Positions 56,565 to 58,822 of a DNA stretch of 58,822 nucleotides are shown here, piece after piece. The DNA is from Candidatus Paceibacter sp. GTDB lineage: Bacteria > Patescibacteriota > Minisyncoccia > Phycocordibacterales > BOKC01. Position 1 is the stretch's first letter. The number at the start of each line of letters is the position of its first letter. Location of the stretch: NCBI GenBank assembly GCA_020724885.1, contig DYGD01000001.1:7018-65839 (forward strand). The letters are read 5' to 3'. The translations under genes were made by a program, and so were the position numbers. Below the pieces are notes generated by a model that did no database searches, was not told where the DNA came from, and saw nothing but the letters and a program-made list of their open reading frames with translations.

Positions 56565-57578
56565 ATGAATAACAAAGTTTTTCAAGCAACCATAAACAAG
56601 CTCGCAAATTCCGAAATGGAAATCATTTTGGAAATCAACAAAGATAAGCTGGAAGAAAGGCGGGCAAAAATACTCAAGCAATACGCCGAAAACACCGAAC
56701 TGCCCGGCTTTCGCAAAGGTAAGGCGCCGGAAAATCTCATTGTCGAGCGTGTCGGTGAAATCAAAATCCTTGAAGAAGCGGCTGAAGAAACCGTTCGGGA
56801 AATTTATCCGCAGGTCTTAGCCGAGCATCAGATCCAAGCCATCGGCCGGCCGGATGTCTCAATCACCAAACTGGCGCGCGGCAACGAGCTTGGAGTAAAA
56901 ATCAAAACAGCGGTGGTGCCGGAAGTAAAACTCGCCGATTACAAAAAAATCGCAACTGAAGATAAAAGTGTTGTCCAAGAAAATCCGGAAATCACCGACG
57001 AAGAGGTGGAAAAAGTTATTGAATCGGTGCAACAAGCGCGCAAGGACGGAGAAGGGAAGGTGCCAGAAATAGATGACGACTTCGCGCGGGAGCTCGGCAA
57101 CTTTGCCGACTTGGCAGATCTCAAACAAAAAATCAGAGAAAATTTGCGCCGAGATAAAAAACACCGAGAAAAAAGCAAAAAGCGAACAGCCATAATAGAC
57201 AAAATCATCAACAGCTCGAAAATTGAACTACCGGAAATTTTGGTTGCAAGCGAACTTGAAAAGATGCTGGCGGAATTTAAAGAACAGATTGAATCTGCCG
57301 GAATGGCCTTCAAAGATTATTTGGACAAAATTAAATCCGACGAAGAAAAGATCCGGAAAGATTGGCGTCCACAAGCGGAAAAAAGAGCCCAAGGCCAACT
57401 TGTTTTAAACAAAATTGCTGCCGTGGAAAACATCACTGCCGACCCAAAAATTCTTGAACAGGAAGTTGAAAAAATTATGCGCGAGTATCCGAGCGCCGAC
57501 AGAAGCCGCGCCGAAATTTTTGTTGAAACTATTCTAATCAACAACGCCGTGTTGGAGTTTCTGGAAAAGCAGGAGTAA
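56565..57578 (+). CDS. tig: trigger factor lacking a recognisable FKBP/PPIase domain
   Basis: ELPGFRKGKAPENLI ribosome-binding loop; C-terminal SurA-like region follows directly. Confidence 0.88.
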   Translation: MNNKVFQATINKLANSEMEIILEINKDKLEERRAKILKQYAENTELPGFRKGKAPENLIVERVGEIKILEEAAEETVREIYPQVLAEHQIQAIGRPDVSITKLARGNELGVKIKTAVVPEVKLADYKKIATEDKSVVQENPEITDEEVEKVIESVQQARKDGEGKVPEIDDDFARELGNFADLADLKQKIRENLRRDKKHREKSKKRTAIIDKIINSSKIELPEILVASELEKMLAEFKEQIESAGMAFKDYLDKIKSDEEKIRKDWRPQAEKRAQGQLVLNKIAAVENITADPKILEQEVEKIMREYPSADRSRAEIFVETILINNAVLEFLEKQE

Positions 57579-57677
57579 AATATAATCTACCTGATTATTC
57601 TAAAGAAGCGCCGAGTCCAATTTCAACTTAGTCATTGGTGCTTGGTCATTGGGAATTCTTTAGGTCAATTAGGCCTG

Positions 57678-57709
57678 CCCCGTACCGAGCTTTGCTCTGG
57701 TACCGGGGT
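57678..57709. repeat. hairpin CCCCGTACC...GGTACCGGGG upstream of pilin
   Basis: Inverted repeat with GAGCtttgCTC inner stem. Confidence 0.7.
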
Positions 57710-57735
57710 TAATTAGAATAATTTTTAATATTTTT

Positions 57736-58206
57736 ATGTTAAACAAAAATCTAAATACCAAAGCCGGTTTCACTTTAATAGAGGTTCTCATCGTCATCGG
57801 TATTTTGGCGATCTTGGCTGGCATTGTTTTGGTCGCCATCAATCCGGGCCGGCAGTTCGCCCAAGCCCGCGACACTCAAAGAGCCAGCGCCGTCCACGCT
57901 ATTCTAAACGCTATCGGCCAAAATATGGCAGAAAATCGCGGCACTCTTGATTGTGAAAATGTAGAGATTCCCGAAGGAGAAGAACAAGCTAAAGAAATTT
58001 CTTCAGATTCGGAAAGTGGTGTGGACTTGTATGACTGTCTTGTTCCAAACTATCTAGCCGAGTTGCCGGTTGATCCGGAAGAAGGCGCTATGAATAAAAA
58101 TACTGGCGAATACGACACCGGCTATCAAATCTTCAAATCCGCGGGCGACCGAATCACCATCACCGCCCCTCACGCCGAGTTAGACGACATTTCGGTGACG
58201 AGGTAG
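57736..58206 (+). CDS. type IV pilin-like protein
   Basis: KAGFTLIEVLIVIGILAILAGIVLVAINP. Confidence 0.9.
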   Translation: MLNKNLNTKAGFTLIEVLIVIGILAILAGIVLVAINPGRQFAQARDTQRASAVHAILNAIGQNMAENRGTLDCENVEIPEGEEQAKEISSDSESGVDLYDCLVPNYLAELPVDPEEGAMNKNTGEYDTGYQIFKSAGDRITITAPHAELDDISVTR

Positions 58207-58218
58207 GTTTTTAATTCA

Positions 58219-58252
58219 ACCCCCCGTCCCGCTGAAGCGGGACGGGGGGTTT
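58219..58252. terminator. bidirectional intrinsic terminator AACCCCCCGTCCCGC-tgaa-GCGGGACGGGGGGTT
   Basis: GC-rich perfect stem between convergent genes. Confidence 0.88.
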
Positions 58253-58292
58253 GATTTTTTTACTTTTTACTCGCTACTTTCTACTTGTTAAC

Positions 58293-58822
58293 TCAACAAC
58301 AAGGAGTAATATCTCCCGAAGAACCCGAAGGCGGATCTCGCCAGTTGTATGGGTCTTCGTAGAGCCAAGGAGTGAATTCCACATTGTTGGAAACTCTATC
58401 CCCTTGTCCATTAGGATTGTTAGTTGAATGATAAGGTCCGCTCTCGTGCCCCCAGAAATTGTATTGGGCAGTTGTTGTCCCGGTGCCGGTGTGGTAAATT
58501 CCGTAAGAAGTGTTGTCTCTAATGGAGCTTTGAGTGATGTTGGCGTTGCCCGAGTTATTCCGGTAAATCCCATAATTGTTCTTGGTAATCAAAGAATCAG
58601 AGATGTTAACTTCCCCATTGTTGACCCGCAAGACACCCGAGTAGATAGTGCCGCAAGAGTACGACGAACTATTGCCCCCATAGCGAATGACGGCGTGAGA
58701 GATGTCCACCGAAGCGCCACTACAGACATCAATACTACGCCAGTCGGAAGAAGTGGGACTGGTGGCATTGCCGTCGCCGTTAGAATCCCCGCCGACCGAG
58801 TCGTCTTTGTAGGAGGTGAAGT
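58293..58822 (-). CDS. right-handed beta-helix surface protein, truncated by window edge
   Basis: ISDSLITKNNYGIYRNNSGNANITQSSIRDNTSYGIY; frame continues to window end. Confidence 0.75.
   Translation of the reverse strand, partial: FTSYKDDSVGGDSNGDGNATSPTSSDWRSIDVCSGASVDISHAVIRYGGNSSSYSCGTIYSGVLRVNNGEVNISDSLITKNNYGIYRNNSGNANITQSSIRDNTSYGIYHTGTGTTTAQYNFWGHESGPYHSTNNPNGQGDRVSNNVEFTPWLYEDPYNWRDPPSGSSGDITPCC

Noticed and set aside
1-58822. tRNA, rRNA, tmRNA or RNase P genes
   Set aside because: Scanned by eye for TTCGANNC-type T-loops and cloverleaf features; nothing convincing was seen, though a tRNAscan/Infernal run would be decisive.

Overview
The window looks like a chromosomal segment of a Candidate Phyla Radiation (probably Parcubacteria/Patescibacteria) genome. 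This is inferred from gene content: compact genes, an S10/spc operon with no rpmD (L30), dockerin proteins, a type IV pilus cluster, and a CofE-like ligase. From left to right it contains: a csoR-copB-DUF411 copper operon; a ZIP / Fur-family / YibE-F metal module; a candidate 6S RNA; rplT-rpmI-infC; ndk; map-adk-secY; the spc/S10/str ribosomal protein superoperon on the minus strand; an M50 protease; rpmB; an accessory block (SPFH protein, repeat-rich secreted protein, small membrane proteins); a split ComEC around sodB; a PaaX/Cas2-fold regulator; rnhA, recJ, HIT; pgk-tpiA; pilus genes; dockerin proteins; nusA; ppa; trigger factor; a major pilin. The strongest unexplained structures are: (1) a family of long palindromes (consensus CAAYYTGRCGATCGYCARRTTG) that overlap the promoters of a Cas2/PaaX-fold regulator and of the neighbouring orphan membrane gene, suggesting an undescribed autoregulated system; (2) a GxxExxY gene bracketed by 29-bp terminal inverted repeats inside the str operon, like an IVS/MITE-like hitchhiker; (3) a 1923-bp cassette (SPFH plus small membrane protein) delimited by a 122-bp direct repeat that duplicates the 3' end of the adjacent MBL gene together with a -35 box; (4) several GC-rich orphan genes with strong Shine-Dalgarno sites, their own promoters and usually terminators, inserted between housekeeping genes; (5) families of dispersed hairpins and nested inverted repeats in ribosomal operon spacers. 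Everything was read by eye; no database search or computation was run.
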